DNA of 64,000 bases. It comes from Pedobacter nanyangensis. Lineage in GTDB: Bacteria; Bacteroidota; Bacteroidia; Sphingobacteriales; Sphingobacteriaceae. Positions 53,803 to 63,044 of the stretch are shown piece by piece. The stretch spans positions 186,001 through 250,000 of the forward strand of contig NZ_QMHO01000005.1 in the NCBI RefSeq assembly GCF_003313505.1. Direction: 5' to 3'. Made by a program: the position numbers and the translations under genes. Within the stretch, counting starts at the first letter, position 1, and each line of letters begins with the position of its first letter. A model generated the notes under the pieces. The model was given only the letters and a program-made list of their open reading frames with translations, was not told the origin of the DNA and ran no database searches.

Positions 53803-55281
53803 TTACCAATCTGCGGCCGGATTATAGTAAGTTTCTACATCTGGTAGTGGCAAGGTGTACCTTGGGTCTGCTACTTGGATTAATGATCCTGCTCCTATGG
53901 AAAGCATTGGTTCTGCTTTTCTGGCCAAGTTATTGTATCTCATGCCCTCGGCCAAAAATTCTATCCGCCTTTCGGTCATGATAGCCTTTTCCAGCGCTGC
54001 GCCGGTAGCCAACGCTCCAAAATCGTAATTGGGATCAGAACGGTGCCTTACGGCATCTAACAGCGCCCTTGACCTTACCAGGTTACCGCCGGCAATCAAT
54101 GCTTCAGCTTCGGCAACGTTCAACAACACTTCTGCATACCTGATCTGCGGAACAAAATCTACGAAAGGTGCCGTACCTGAAAATTTTTTGGTGAACCAAC
54201 CAATGGAGGCCGAATATTGCTGTATAAAAGCGGTTCTTCTGGCATCTGCGGCCGGCCATGCGGGGTCAGAGTATATTCCAAAACCAGTGGTGTTGATGAG
54301 GTACTCCAAATTACCATTGCCTGCATTAAAGTAAAAGCCCAATTGGTTTTGCGTGCCTGGTGGATTGGTTGCATCCATGGGCAGGGAAAAAATAGATTCG
54401 GAAGTAGTAAATGGTGCTACAAATACACTGGCAATATTGGCCTGAAGTGCGTGTGGTGCCCTTTGCGCATTTTCGAAAGGTGCCGCTTGCGGCACAATTT
54501 TATTTCCCTCTTCCAATACCTTTGCATAATTACCCATAGCTAAATACACACGGGTTTTAACCGCAATTGCAGTATTTTTATGCGCACGCGTAGTTCTTAG
54601 CAAAGCGCTTCCATAGGTGTTTGGAAGACTTTTCTCGGCTTCATTCAAATCATCCAATATCTGCGCATAAACCTGTGCTACCGTTGAGCTTTTAAGTGTG
54701 TTGTTCTCGGCGGTAAGCTCGGCCTTCAAACGAATTGGCAAACCTCGGGATGCGCCATTGTTCAACACATAAGGTTTTGCAAAAATCTGCACCAGGCCAA
54801 AATAGGCATAGGCCCTCAAAAATCTAGCTTCTGCCTTATAGTTATCATATAGTGCCTCGCTTAAAACCTTTTTGTTTTTTTCCAGTCCTTCTAAAAAATA
54901 GTTTACCCTATTGATGACCAGATAACCTGCTGTCCAGATATTGCCAAGGTTGGTATCTGACGATTGGACAGTGGCATTGTGAACGGTAGCGCCTGTATTT
55001 GAATTGAATTCCCTAACACGGAATTCTTCCGCTCTGATATCGTTATAGATCAAGTAACGTCCTCCGAATAAGGCTCCGGACTTAGCCGTGGCATATAAGC
55101 CATTTACTTGTGCCAATATTCTTTCTGGCGAGGTAAACGCCTCTTCGTCAATCAAGGACAGTTCTGGCTTTGCTACCAAAAAATCTTTTTTACAGGAACT
55201 AACGGTTAGCGTTAGGGAAAGTGCCAGTACGGCAAATTTTGCCAAAGGCTGATGATATGTTTTTTTAAAGAAAGTATTCAT
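53803..55281 (-). CDS. SusD/RagB-family nutrient-binding outer-membrane lipoprotein
   Basis: A 492-residue surface lipoprotein that forms the lid of a SusC transporter. The frame opens at TTG 55287, but the ATG at 55281 is the natural start. The signal ends LTLTVSSCKKDFL. Typical blocks: LSLIDEEAFTSPERILAQVN, YKAEARFLRAYAYFGLVQIF, the TPR helices around 200-260 (TTRAHKNTAIAVKTRVYLAM) and the C-terminal AIMTERRIEFLAEGMRYNNL. It is 18 bases downstream of susC, the invariant gene order. The ligand is unknown. Confidence 0.95.
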   Translation of the reverse strand: MNTFFKKTYHQPLAKFAVLALSLTLTVSSCKKDFLVAKPELSLIDEEAFTSPERILAQVNGLYATAKSGALFGGRYLIYNDIRAEEFRVREFNSNTGATVHNATVQSSDTNLGNIWTAGYLVINRVNYFLEGLEKNKKVLSEALYDNYKAEARFLRAYAYFGLVQIFAKPYVLNNGASRGLPIRLKAELTAENNTLKSSTVAQVYAQILDDLNEAEKSLPNTYGSALLRTTRAHKNTAIAVKTRVYLAMGNYAKVLEEGNKIVPQAAPFENAQRAPHALQANIASVFVAPFTTSESIFSLPMDATNPPGTQNQLGFYFNAGNGNLEYLINTTGFGIYSDPAWPAADARRTAFIQQYSASIGWFTKKFSGTAPFVDFVPQIRYAEVLLNVAEAEALIAGGNLVRSRALLDAVRHRSDPNYDFGALATGAALEKAIMTERRIEFLAEGMRYNNLARKAEPMLSIGAGSLIQVADPRYTLPLPDVETYYNPAADW

Positions 55282-55299
55282 GATCAAATGAGTTAAGTG

Positions 55300-58200
55300 T
55301 TATAATCCTAAACTAAGGCCAAAAGTGAAGGACCTGCCTTGTGGGATACTGTTACGTTCAATACCAGCTGCCAAGTTGGAATTTCCGTTAGTTGAAATCT
55401 CGGGATCAACACCGGTATAACCCGTAATGATGAAAGCATTGGTTACCTGTCCATAAACTCTTAGGCTTTTAATTCCGGTTCTTCCAAAAACAGCAGTAGG
55501 CAACTTGTAACCTAGCGTAGCGGTCTGTAATCTGAGGAAATCGCCTTTTTCTACATTGTCGGTAATTGGGAAACTTGATCCGTTAGAAATGTTATCGCCA
55601 TAAATCACTTTTGGGATTTTGGTAACCTGGCCCGGTGTGGTCCAAGCATCAAGTACTTCCGTAGAATTGTTCCAGAAACGCTGATCTAGCAAACCAGCCC
55701 TTGATCCGTTATAGATATAGTTGCCACCGGTGAAGGTAAAATTGAAGGCCAAATCAAAATTTCCGTAGTTTAAGGTATTGTTAAAACCGCCGTACCAAGT
55801 AGGCATGGTATTGCCTGCATAAACAGCATCTTTGGCCGCTGTAATTGCAGGTGCAATGGCACCATTGTCTACGTAGGTCCATGCGGTAGTTCCGGCATGG
55901 TGCAAATACTGTACCTCTCTGCCATTGGCATCTAAAAATATCCTACGGCCGTTTGCTGGGTTAACGCCATTGGTTCTTACGGCGTAAATACCCGATACGC
56001 TTTTTCCAGCTTCGGTAATACTTGCGCTTTCCAGGCCGCCGGTAGAACCAATGATATTAGGGATACCGCTAGCCAATCTTTGTACCTTATTTTTGATACT
56101 GGTAAAATTCAGGTTGGTATTCCAGCTAAAACGGTTGGTTTTTATGGGGCTGCCAGATAGGGCAAACTCAAAACCACGGTTGTACATGCTTCCCACATTA
56201 AGCAGTATGCTATTCCCCGGAATACCTTTAGAAGCCGCCTGTGGCACCCCTAAAATCAAATTATCTACGTGTTTATTGAAATAATCAACCTCTAGGGTTA
56301 AACGGCTGCTAAACAAACTTGCCGACAGGCCAATATCTGTTTGCTTGGTTACTTCCCAGCTTAGCACATTGTTTCCAGCTTGGTTAAAAGCCCATGCAAG
56401 TGCCGAAGCACCGTACAGCCCAGAGCCGAACGTGGTAAATTCATTGTACGGGCCTACGTTTCCATTACCAACGGTACCGTAGCTGGCCCTTAAACGTAAG
56501 CTGCTTACCTTGCTTCCCAGTGTCGAGTTTTTGAAGAAATCTTCCTGGGCAATTTCCCAAGCCACGGATGCACCCCCGAAATTGCCCCATCTGTTTTTAA
56601 AGGCAAGGCCTGAGTTGCCATCTCTTCTAAAATTTCCGCTTAAATAATACCTCCCCTTGTAATTGTACGAGGCGTTGGCAATATATGATTCAAATGCAAT
56701 TTGCGAAATTCCGTTACCCGCTGCCACAATATTGGCAAAAGTACCTTGATAGTTATCAAAGAAATTTGGGTCCAATAATCCTGTGCGTAATGCTCCCCAG
56801 CTTAAGGTTCTGGTGTTCTGGAAATCAGAGCCTACTTGTGCGTTAAAATGATGGTCGCCAAAAGTTTTGTTATACTGTAAGGTAGTAATCCAGTTCCAGC
56901 TATTTCTTCTGATCAAGCTATTAAAGGCGTTTCCTCCGGCTGAGTAGCCATCTCCCTGGAAAGGGTTCCAGTACCTGATATTTTCGGTGTATGATTTGTC
57001 CCAAGAGTAGGTAGACTTAAGGCTCAATCCATCTATAATTTTAACCTCTGCACCTAAATTGGTTAAAAACCTGGTGGTTTCTGAAATATTCCTGTCATGC
57101 TCTATCAGTACGGATGGATGTGACCATGATGTGCCAATAAGGTTGTTTCCGCTACCTACGCTATTTAGGGTATAGTTATAGGTGCCATTAGCATTTCTTA
57201 CGGCAAGGTTTGGCGACAGGGCAAAGGCAATACGCCCAAGACCAGAAGAGTTAAAAGCCCCTCCTGGTACCGATCCGCTGTTAGGCGAATTATTATCTGA
57301 ATTGGTGAAGGCCATATTTAAGTTGAGGTTTAACCAATCCGTTGCTTTATGGGTTAAATTTGCCCTTCCGGTATATCTTTTAAAGCTGTTGGCCTTTAAA
57401 AAACCTTTTTGGTTGCTAAGTCCGCCCGAAAGGAAATAAGAAGTTTTTTCGGAACCTCCAGAGAGATTCAGGTTATGGTTTTGGGAATAAGCCGTTCTGT
57501 ACACTTCATCGTACCAGCGGGTATCAACCATGGATCCGTCTGGATTATAATTGGGGAAGAAGCTTTTTCCTCCAACGTGCTGCAACGGCCCAATGGAAGC
57601 AGGGTTAACCTGAAGCGCATTGGTTACGGCAGTGTTTTTTACATCCATATATTGTTGGGCATTGAGCAGTTCAGGCAATCTGGTTGCTTTTACTGAACCT
57701 ATCCAGTTATCGTAGGTGATTTTTGAGGAACCTGCTTTTCCTTTTTTAGTGGTAATTACCAATACCCCTGCAGCGGCCCTGGATCCATAGATAGCCGTTG
57801 AGGCCGCATCTTTCAAGATATCGATCGATTCGATGTCGGCCGGGTTAATATCTCCCAATGGGTTATTGGCGCTTGAGTTGGTAGAAACATCGCCGGTAGG
57901 GAAAGGAATACCATCTACAATAACCAATGGGAAAGAGTTTAGTGAAATGGAACTTACCCCACGTACACGGATTACCGGTGGGTTGTTGAGCAAACCGTTG
58001 GGTTGTACAATGTTAACCCCAGCGGCCTGTCCGGTAAGTCCCTGCCCAAAACTTTGTACGGGCTTGTCCTTGATAGCATCGCCCGTTACCCTGGAAGCAG
58101 AGCCTGTAAAATCTTTCTTGGCAATGGTTCCGTAACCGGTTACCACCACTTCGGTTAAGGCCTTGGAGCTCGATTCCAGCAAAACATTAACGGTTTGCTG

Positions 58201-58461
58201 TTCGCCTATAGCCACCGTTTGGGTGCTATAGCCTATGGAGCTAAATTCTAAGGAAATGGTACCCGTTGGTACGGTTAACGAGAACCTGCCGTTGGGTCCC
58301 GTTGACACGCCTACGTTTGAGCCTTTTACCTTAACGCTCACGCCTGGCAAGGGCAAGCCGTCTTCCTTGGACGCCACTATGCCCGTTACGGTTCTGTTTT
58401 GGGCAAATAGCGCAAAGCAGAACAAAAAATTGGCTACTAATAACAGTAATCTTTTTTTCAT
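55300..58461 (-). CDS. SusC/RagA-family TonB-linked outer-membrane transporter
   Basis: A 1053-residue TonB-dependent transporter. Signal peptide (LLLLVANFLFCFALFAQ), a carboxypeptidase-regulatory-like domain (RTVTGIVASKEDGLPLPGVS, residues 22-105), a TonB-box region EVVVTGYGTIAKKDFTGSAS, plug with LTGQAAGVNIVQPNG and STAIYGSRAAAGVLVITTKK, then a 22-strand barrel ending SFTFGLSLGL. It forms the channel capped by the SusD protein next to it. No glycoside hydrolase, lyase or sulfatase is close by, so the substrate could be a peptide or other oligomer rather than a glycan. Confidence 0.97.
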   Translation of the reverse strand: MKKRLLLLVANFLFCFALFAQNRTVTGIVASKEDGLPLPGVSVKVKGSNVGVSTGPNGRFSLTVPTGTISLEFSSIGYSTQTVAIGEQQTVNVLLESSSKALTEVVVTGYGTIAKKDFTGSASRVTGDAIKDKPVQSFGQGLTGQAAGVNIVQPNGLLNNPPVIRVRGVSSISLNSFPLVIVDGIPFPTGDVSTNSSANNPLGDINPADIESIDILKDAASTAIYGSRAAAGVLVITTKKGKAGSSKITYDNWIGSVKATRLPELLNAQQYMDVKNTAVTNALQVNPASIGPLQHVGGKSFFPNYNPDGSMVDTRWYDEVYRTAYSQNHNLNLSGGSEKTSYFLSGGLSNQKGFLKANSFKRYTGRANLTHKATDWLNLNLNMAFTNSDNNSPNSGSVPGGAFNSSGLGRIAFALSPNLAVRNANGTYNYTLNSVGSGNNLIGTSWSHPSVLIEHDRNISETTRFLTNLGAEVKIIDGLSLKSTYSWDKSYTENIRYWNPFQGDGYSAGGNAFNSLIRRNSWNWITTLQYNKTFGDHHFNAQVGSDFQNTRTLSWGALRTGLLDPNFFDNYQGTFANIVAAGNGISQIAFESYIANASYNYKGRYYLSGNFRRDGNSGLAFKNRWGNFGGASVAWEIAQEDFFKNSTLGSKVSSLRLRASYGTVGNGNVGPYNEFTTFGSGLYGASALAWAFNQAGNNVLSWEVTKQTDIGLSASLFSSRLTLEVDYFNKHVDNLILGVPQAASKGIPGNSILLNVGSMYNRGFEFALSGSPIKTNRFSWNTNLNFTSIKNKVQRLASGIPNIIGSTGGLESASITEAGKSVSGIYAVRTNGVNPANGRRIFLDANGREVQYLHHAGTTAWTYVDNGAIAPAITAAKDAVYAGNTMPTWYGGFNNTLNYGNFDLAFNFTFTGGNYIYNGSRAGLLDQRFWNNSTEVLDAWTTPGQVTKIPKVIYGDNISNGSSFPITDNVEKGDFLRLQTATLGYKLPTAVFGRTGIKSLRVYGQVTNAFIITGYTGVDPEISTNGNSNLAAGIERNSIPQGRSFTFGLSLGL

Positions 58462-58509
58462 AATTTAATGGTTAGTTAATTGATTATATGTGATTTAAAA
58501 CATACATGG

Positions 58510-59406
58510 TTAAATTAAACCTGTATCAACAAGGTTATTTCCGATAGCGTATTTCCGATAGGCCAATGGGGTTTTTCCCTCTCGGCCATTGAACAGCCTG
58601 ATAAAAGCGCTGGTATCTTTAAGCCCTACCTTTCCTGCTACCAGTTTAACGGAATAGTTTGTGCTCAACAGCATTGATTTTGCCCGTTGTAGCCGCAATT
58701 GTATCAGATATTGAAAGGGAGTGATCCCGTAGGCGGCCTTAAACGTCCGGAGCAAATGGTTCACCGAAAGACAACAATAGGCCGAAATATCCTCGAGGTA
58801 AATTTTACGGTTAAAGTTGCCGTTGATAAATTCTCTGGCCAACAGTAGGCGCCTCAACAGTTCTTTCCGGGTTGCGGGGTTTAAGGAGTTCAGTTTGTTT
58901 AGCCTGTTTGATACTTCATTTTGATAAATACGGTAGTACTCGAACAAGCAATCGTGCAGGTATTGGTTTACCTTCAACTCATTGGGTTCACCTATTTCTA
59001 AACTGGCCTTGAGGTGATGGAGATGATACTGCATCATATCGCTCAAAGGATAAAGGGTTTCCATAAAGAAAGGTGCCGTGTGGTTGCTTGTTTCTACATG
59101 CTCTTGGTTACTTTGGTTAAAGATCCGATGGAAATTTTCGATGAATGGCACCCGCATGGCTAAAGAAAGCACAGTTACGGGGCTGGTGCTTTTTACCGAA
59201 GCTTTGTAGGTTGTGCCTGCATTAAAAAAAGCAAAACTATCTGGGAAGATATTCAGTTTCCTACGCCCCATGGTACAACTTTCCGATCCGCTAAATACAA
59301 AACGCATGGTGTAAAAATGCTCGGCATCTTTTGGGCTGTAGAAAGACTCGCAAGTATTCTCGCTGGTTACCCTATTCCCATTGGCTAGTTCAACAACGTG
59401 CTTCAT
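58510..59406 (-). CDS. AraC-family transcription regulator upstream of susCD
   Basis: A 298-residue regulator. The N-terminal cupin-like half includes FSGSESCTMGRRKLNIFPDS and SFAFFNAGTTYKASVKS; the DNA-binding half has YLEDISAYCCLSVNHLLRTF, ITPFQYLIQLRLQRAKSMLL and LVAGKVGLKDTSAFIRLFNG, two helix-turn-helix motifs. It lies 48 bases before susC and 17 bases after the barrel-protein gene, in the same direction, so it is either within the operon or a local controller. AraC proteins often bind direct repeats; a four-fold repeat occurs at 59971-60017. Confidence 0.94.
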   Translation of the reverse strand: MKHVVELANGNRVTSENTCESFYSPKDAEHFYTMRFVFSGSESCTMGRRKLNIFPDSFAFFNAGTTYKASVKSTSPVTVLSLAMRVPFIENFHRIFNQSNQEHVETSNHTAPFFMETLYPLSDMMQYHLHHLKASLEIGEPNELKVNQYLHDCLFEYYRIYQNEVSNRLNKLNSLNPATRKELLRRLLLAREFINGNFNRKIYLEDISAYCCLSVNHLLRTFKAAYGITPFQYLIQLRLQRAKSMLLSTNYSVKLVAGKVGLKDTSAFIRLFNGREGKTPLAYRKYAIGNNLVDTGLI

Positions 59407-59423
59407 AAATTTGGGTGCAAGGG

Positions 59424-59936
59424 TTATAGTTTAAAGGTTATTCCAAGGCTAAGTATGCCCACGCCATAACCGAGTTCGGCAAAAGCACCAACTTTTTCGG
59501 TAAACCAGTATCTGCTGCCAAGATGCCCACCAATCACGATGTCGCCCGCAGAGGATGAAGCAGGCGCTTCTGAATCTCCCTGCCATTTTACCGAAGAGAT
59601 ATTATAGCCTAGTACCGCACCGATATATGGATCAAATTTTTCGGTGTTTACCTTAAAGTGGTAAGATGCTCTTGCCGCAACCAACAGGTAGCTATATTTC
59701 CATTGGCCTGCATCGTCGTAGCTTTCGCTCTTTCGGGCGTAACCCAAATAAATTCCGCCACTTATCTTTTCGGTAAAACCATGTTCGTAAGATATCCCAA
59801 TGGGCATCCCCAGATTTCCGCCAACGCCCAGGCCAATGTTAAGGTGCCGGTCATCTTTTTGATGCTGGGCAAATAAGGAAGTAGCTCCCCATATGAATAA
59901 GGAGCTTAATAGGGTTCGTTTTTTAAAATTCGTCAT
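59424..59936 (-). CDS. Outer-membrane beta-barrel protein (OmpX/OprF-barrel-like)
   Basis: A 170-residue protein. The frame allows 31 upstream residues that are actually translated direct-repeat sequence; the ATG at 59936 gives a true signal peptide (MTNFKKRTLLSSLFIWGAT then SLFAQ). Strand patterns such as LNIGLGVGGNLGMPIGISYE, GGIYLGYARKSESY, YLLVAARASYHFKV and FAELGYGVGILSLGITFKL show an eight-stranded barrel. Function unknown; possibly a porin or a sensor. It is in one line with the T9SS cargo gene (upstream) and the AraC gene (downstream). Confidence 0.83.
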   Translation of the reverse strand: MTNFKKRTLLSSLFIWGATSLFAQHQKDDRHLNIGLGVGGNLGMPIGISYEHGFTEKISGGIYLGYARKSESYDDAGQWKYSYLLVAARASYHFKVNTEKFDPYIGAVLGYNISSVKWQGDSEAPASSSAGDIVIGGHLGSRYWFTEKVGAFAELGYGVGILSLGITFKL

Positions 59937-59970
59937 GAGATATTTTGCAATTGTGTTTGGCAAGCATATG

Positions 59971-60017
59971 TAGAGAGCGTATTTGAGAGCGTATTTAGAG
60001 AGCGTTTTTAAGAGCGT
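59971..60017. repeat. Four-fold direct repeat AGAGCGT, 12-13 base period
   Basis: AGAGCGT occurs at 59974-59980, 59986-59992, 59999-60005 and 60011-60017, with AT-rich spacers (period 12, 13, 12). It lies in the leader of the barrel-protein gene (start 59936), between it and the T9SS-cargo gene. It may be a binding array for a regulator or simple slippage. Confidence 0.7.
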
Positions 60018-60045
60018 ATTAAACCCCACTGTTTTGGAGAACTGT

Positions 60046-61104
60046 TTATCGAATGAGCAGTTTCTCTACGATGGTGTCGTTATTTTCCTTTACCACCTTT
60101 AAAAGGTAGGTTCCTGCGGGCAGCCTGTTAAATCTGACGGTGTGCGTATCTGCGCTGGCATCAAGGGTGGCACGGTATAAGGTTTGCCCGGTAACGGTGC
60201 TTATGGCTACCATTTTTGCCTTGGGAATAGCAATGTTTACAAAGTTGGTAGCGGGATTTGGGCTGATAACAAATTGTGCCAACTTTTGGGGTGCTACGGT
60301 AGTCAATTTGCTATAGCTGAAGGTGCCGTCCTTATCTACCATTTTTAGCCTATAATAAATAGTGGCGGCGTTAAGCAAACTTGCCGGCAAGGTTTCCCTT
60401 AAGGAATAGCTTTGTTGGGCGGTACCGTTTTTGGCCTCAATCCTACCGGCGGTAGTAAAGTTCATGCCATCAATGCTCCGTTCAACCATAAAATGTGAAA
60501 CGTTCATTTCATTGGCTGTGGTCCAAAAGTGCCTTACCGACCGATTATCCAGTGCTGTACTATAACTTAGCAGCTTTAAGGGCAAAATATCTTCGATCTC
60601 GAAATACTTGACCGTGGTTGTGCTGAATTTTCCTTCGGTATCTCTGGTTCTTACATAGAAATAATGCCCACCCTTAGCCAACATACTGATATCTATGCTG
60701 GCAGTTAGGTCTTCTACGTTTGGATTGGTGGCCACTGGGATACTTGTTGCGTTTCCGATGCCGGGGTCGTTATCTATAAAGTACTCTACATAGCCAATAC
60801 TGGGCAAAGTTGCCGTTGAAAACAGCTCTCTGTAAACCATTCGTTTGTTGACTATACTCCATTGTCCGGTGGCTGCCTGGCTGCGTACCATAAAATAGTG
60901 CAGGCCTTTTGGCAGTGCCGAAACATCTACATTAAAGCTGAGGTTGTTGATCTCATTGGCACTTACCAATGGAACTGGTGTGGCTAAACCAAAACCTGGA
61001 TCTACTCCAAAGAAATATTCAACCCTTAGGATGGTGGTTTGTGCAAAAGCATTGGCCTGTGCCACTACAAAGCACCATAAAAACATGATTATTTTTTTGT
61101 ACAT
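60046..61104 (-). CDS. Secreted protein with T9SS type A sorting domain and two internal repeats
   Basis: A 352-residue exported protein with signal peptide ending ANAFAQ. Two related repeats of about 85 residues follow: LRVEYFFGVDPGFGLATPVP and IGYVEYFIDNDPGIGNATSI each begin one, and each ends with H-Y-F-x-V-R (HYFMVRSQ, HYFYVRTR). A fibronectin-like region (LKLLSYSTALDNRSVRHFWT) comes next. The C-terminus holds FVISPNPATNFVNIAIPKAK and GTYLLKVVKENNDTIVEKLL, the type A sorting signal of the type IX secretion system. It is probably cell-surface exposed. It starts 4 bases after the beta-helix gene stop. Confidence 0.88.
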   Translation of the reverse strand: MYKKIIMFLWCFVVAQANAFAQTTILRVEYFFGVDPGFGLATPVPLVSANEINNLSFNVDVSALPKGLHYFMVRSQAATGQWSIVNKRMVYRELFSTATLPSIGYVEYFIDNDPGIGNATSIPVATNPNVEDLTASIDISMLAKGGHYFYVRTRDTEGKFSTTTVKYFEIEDILPLKLLSYSTALDNRSVRHFWTTANEMNVSHFMVERSIDGMNFTTAGRIEAKNGTAQQSYSLRETLPASLLNAATIYYRLKMVDKDGTFSYSKLTTVAPQKLAQFVISPNPATNFVNIAIPKAKMVAISTVTGQTLYRATLDASADTHTVRFNRLPAGTYLLKVVKENNDTIVEKLLIR

Positions 61105-61108
61105 ATGT

Positions 61109-62071
61109 TTACCTGTTTGTTTTGGTACTGATGGTTACCTGTATAGTGTTACCACTAACAATGCCGGGCAGGTCTAGCTTATAAATAGAGGGAATTGGTG
61201 GCTGTAATGCGTTAAATAAATAGGGATCGGCACCTCCGGTCATTCCGCAATCGGCTCCGCCCAAACCTGCTCCTTTGGCGGGACTGGTAGGTTTTAGTTG
61301 GTAATACCTGTCATCTGGTGCGGCTGCCACAAATATATCAGCCAGTGGAACGCTAAAAACATTGTTAAAGCTATCAGAAGTTACCTGTACCCCACTCTTG
61401 TAATAGAAATCAGCAGAAAGTACATTATTGGCAAAAATGCTACTGTTAAGATTTGCGGCGCCATTAAAAATAATATTGTTGCTGATATCCGAATGGGAAG
61501 CAAACAGGTTAGCGTTAATGGTATTATGATGTAAGGCAATGTCGTTTACGGCAGAACTGATTTCTATAATACCACCAATAAAGTTATTGGTTAAGGCAAT
61601 GTTATTGCTTTTATCGATGCTAAGCCTGGTGATGTAGTTATGGTAAACTAAAGCATCTACAGTGCTGGTTAAGTTTATTCTTCCATGATTCCGGTACAAG
61701 CGTATTCCTCCTACACCTTCTGTAATAATATCGGCTTTTACACCTGCCACAACGGTATGACTTGCTCCGAAACGGATATAAATTTGTGCTATGGTTGCTC
61801 CTGGTGTGCCGGGCAGCTGATGCCCTTCATAGCTGTCTAAAAATGCGCCCAGCCCCATCACTACCAACTTTTTGTCGATATTAAAGGCGGGATAGGTAAT
61901 AGAACTGCTTTCAAAATAAAGGGTATCACCTGGTTGGGCGGCATCATGCGCCTGTTGGCCGTTGATATAGGTTGAATTGGTTACGTAATTGTTGTTTACA
62001 CGAAAAATTTTGGCGTTTAATTGCGCTGTTGCCAGCAAACAGCACATGGTCACAAGTAAAAGTTTCTTCAT
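61109..62071 (-). CDS. Exported protein with beta-helix-like repeats
   Basis: A 320-residue protein. The frame starts at 62098, but the ATG at 62071 gives a clean signal peptide (MKKLLLVTMCCLLATAQLNA). The body contains many short beta-strand turns with Asn (SIDKSNNIALTNNFIGGIIE, VNDIALHHNTINANLFASHS, DISNNIIFNGAANLNSSIF), the look of a right-handed parallel beta-helix as in pectate-lyase-like folds. The start PGDTLYFESSSITYPAFNID matches typical caps. No catalytic residues are evident; it may bind surface polymer. Gene order suggests action with the T9SS cargo protein downstream. Confidence 0.78.
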   Translation of the reverse strand: MKKLLLVTMCCLLATAQLNAKIFRVNNNYVTNSTYINGQQAHDAAQPGDTLYFESSSITYPAFNIDKKLVVMGLGAFLDSYEGHQLPGTPGATIAQIYIRFGASHTVVAGVKADIITEGVGGIRLYRNHGRINLTSTVDALVYHNYITRLSIDKSNNIALTNNFIGGIIEISSAVNDIALHHNTINANLFASHSDISNNIIFNGAANLNSSIFANNVLSADFYYKSGVQVTSDSFNNVFSVPLADIFVAAAPDDRYYQLKPTSPAKGAGLGGADCGMTGGADPYLFNALQPPIPSIYKLDLPGIVSGNTIQVTISTKTNR

Positions 62072-62137
62072 ATCATTAAAAATTAAGGTGAACTGCAAAC
62101 CGCTGTGAAAAAGGCCGCAGAAACTAATGGATTGGTA

Positions 62138-62929
62138 TTATGGTTTAATTGCCTCCATAAGCTCCCGGAGATCTGTTTCGGCAAGTCCATTGCCATCGGT
62201 AAGTTTCCAAAACATGGTTTGGATTACCGAATAGGGCTCCAGCCATGCAGGCTGTACGTAATCTGGCCGGTAAGCATCCATGGGATTGTAATGTTGTTTA
62301 AGCTTTAAATGAGGTTTGTTATTTAATAGGGAAAGAAATTTCAGTGCTTGTTCATTTTTGGTCACTACTGTGGGAATATACATGCCCTTTCCTATGGGAT
62401 AGTTACGTGTATCAGGGGTATTGTTTTCTTCCCAAGGTAGGCCCTTGCCCGAGTTCATACAGGCCACGCCCAGGTAAAAGGTAGTGGTATCATTTCCACC
62501 AGTATTTCCATAAGGCGGCATGGGAATAGGTTCTCTGCCCATCAGCATTCCATTTTGGATTCTACTAGGCGCAACGTTCATGACTACTAGCCCTTCTGGA
62601 AAGATGATTTCTCCTCCTTTCCAGGTACTATCGGCAACAATGTTGATGTCTACATAAAAGGTATTCATGTTTCCATGAAGCTTCTTGATATCGGGATCAA
62701 AGGGATGATTAGGACGTTGTACAAAACGTAGGCCCTTGGGCAATTTAAAGGGGGTTCCAACTGGCTCTTCGTCGCTATCTCCAAAACCTGGCTCGTTTGC
62801 TATGTTAGCTAATTGGGTAAAGGGTAGTTTTTCTTCTTCAATGGGCTTTTCTCCGCTTTTACTGCACCAGGCCAGGGTAGTAAGGCACAAGATTGCGAAC
62901 AAATTGACACTTAAATCTCTCTTATTCAT
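62138..62929 (-). CDS. Hypothetical lipoprotein at head of the susCD block
   Basis: A 263-residue protein. The open frame extends 21 residues upstream, but the ATG at 62929 gives a lipoprotein signal (MNKRDLSVNLFAILCLTTLA then WCSKSG). The mature protein has Pro/Gly-rich and aromatic stretches: PKGLRFVQRPNHPFDPDIKK, FPEGLVVMNVAPSRIQNGML and WLEPYSVIQTMFWKLTDGNG. No family is recognised. It is the first gene of the minus-strand block ending in SusD, 66 bases before the beta-helix gene, and is bordered upstream by the repeat array. Confidence 0.75.
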   Translation of the reverse strand: MNKRDLSVNLFAILCLTTLAWCSKSGEKPIEEEKLPFTQLANIANEPGFGDSDEEPVGTPFKLPKGLRFVQRPNHPFDPDIKKLHGNMNTFYVDINIVADSTWKGGEIIFPEGLVVMNVAPSRIQNGMLMGREPIPMPPYGNTGGNDTTTFYLGVACMNSGKGLPWEENNTPDTRNYPIGKGMYIPTVVTKNEQALKFLSLLNNKPHLKLKQHYNPMDAYRPDYVQPAWLEPYSVIQTMFWKLTDGNGLAETDLRELMEAIKP

Positions 62930-63044
62930 GCGAACAAAACTAAAAGTGCGGCATGTTTGCCTATGTTTTTTTCTACGAAGTGCAATTATCAAGGTTAAAA
63001 TGCAAAAAAGACGGGTCTAAGTCACTGCTTCGATTCTGCTTTAA

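Noticed and set aside
54217..54543. 108-residue plus frame inside the SusD gene region
   Set aside because: Antisense shadow of SusD; no protein features.
59937..60029. 31-residue N-terminal extension of the barrel protein
   Set aside because: It consists of translated direct repeats upstream of a clear signal peptide starting at 59936.
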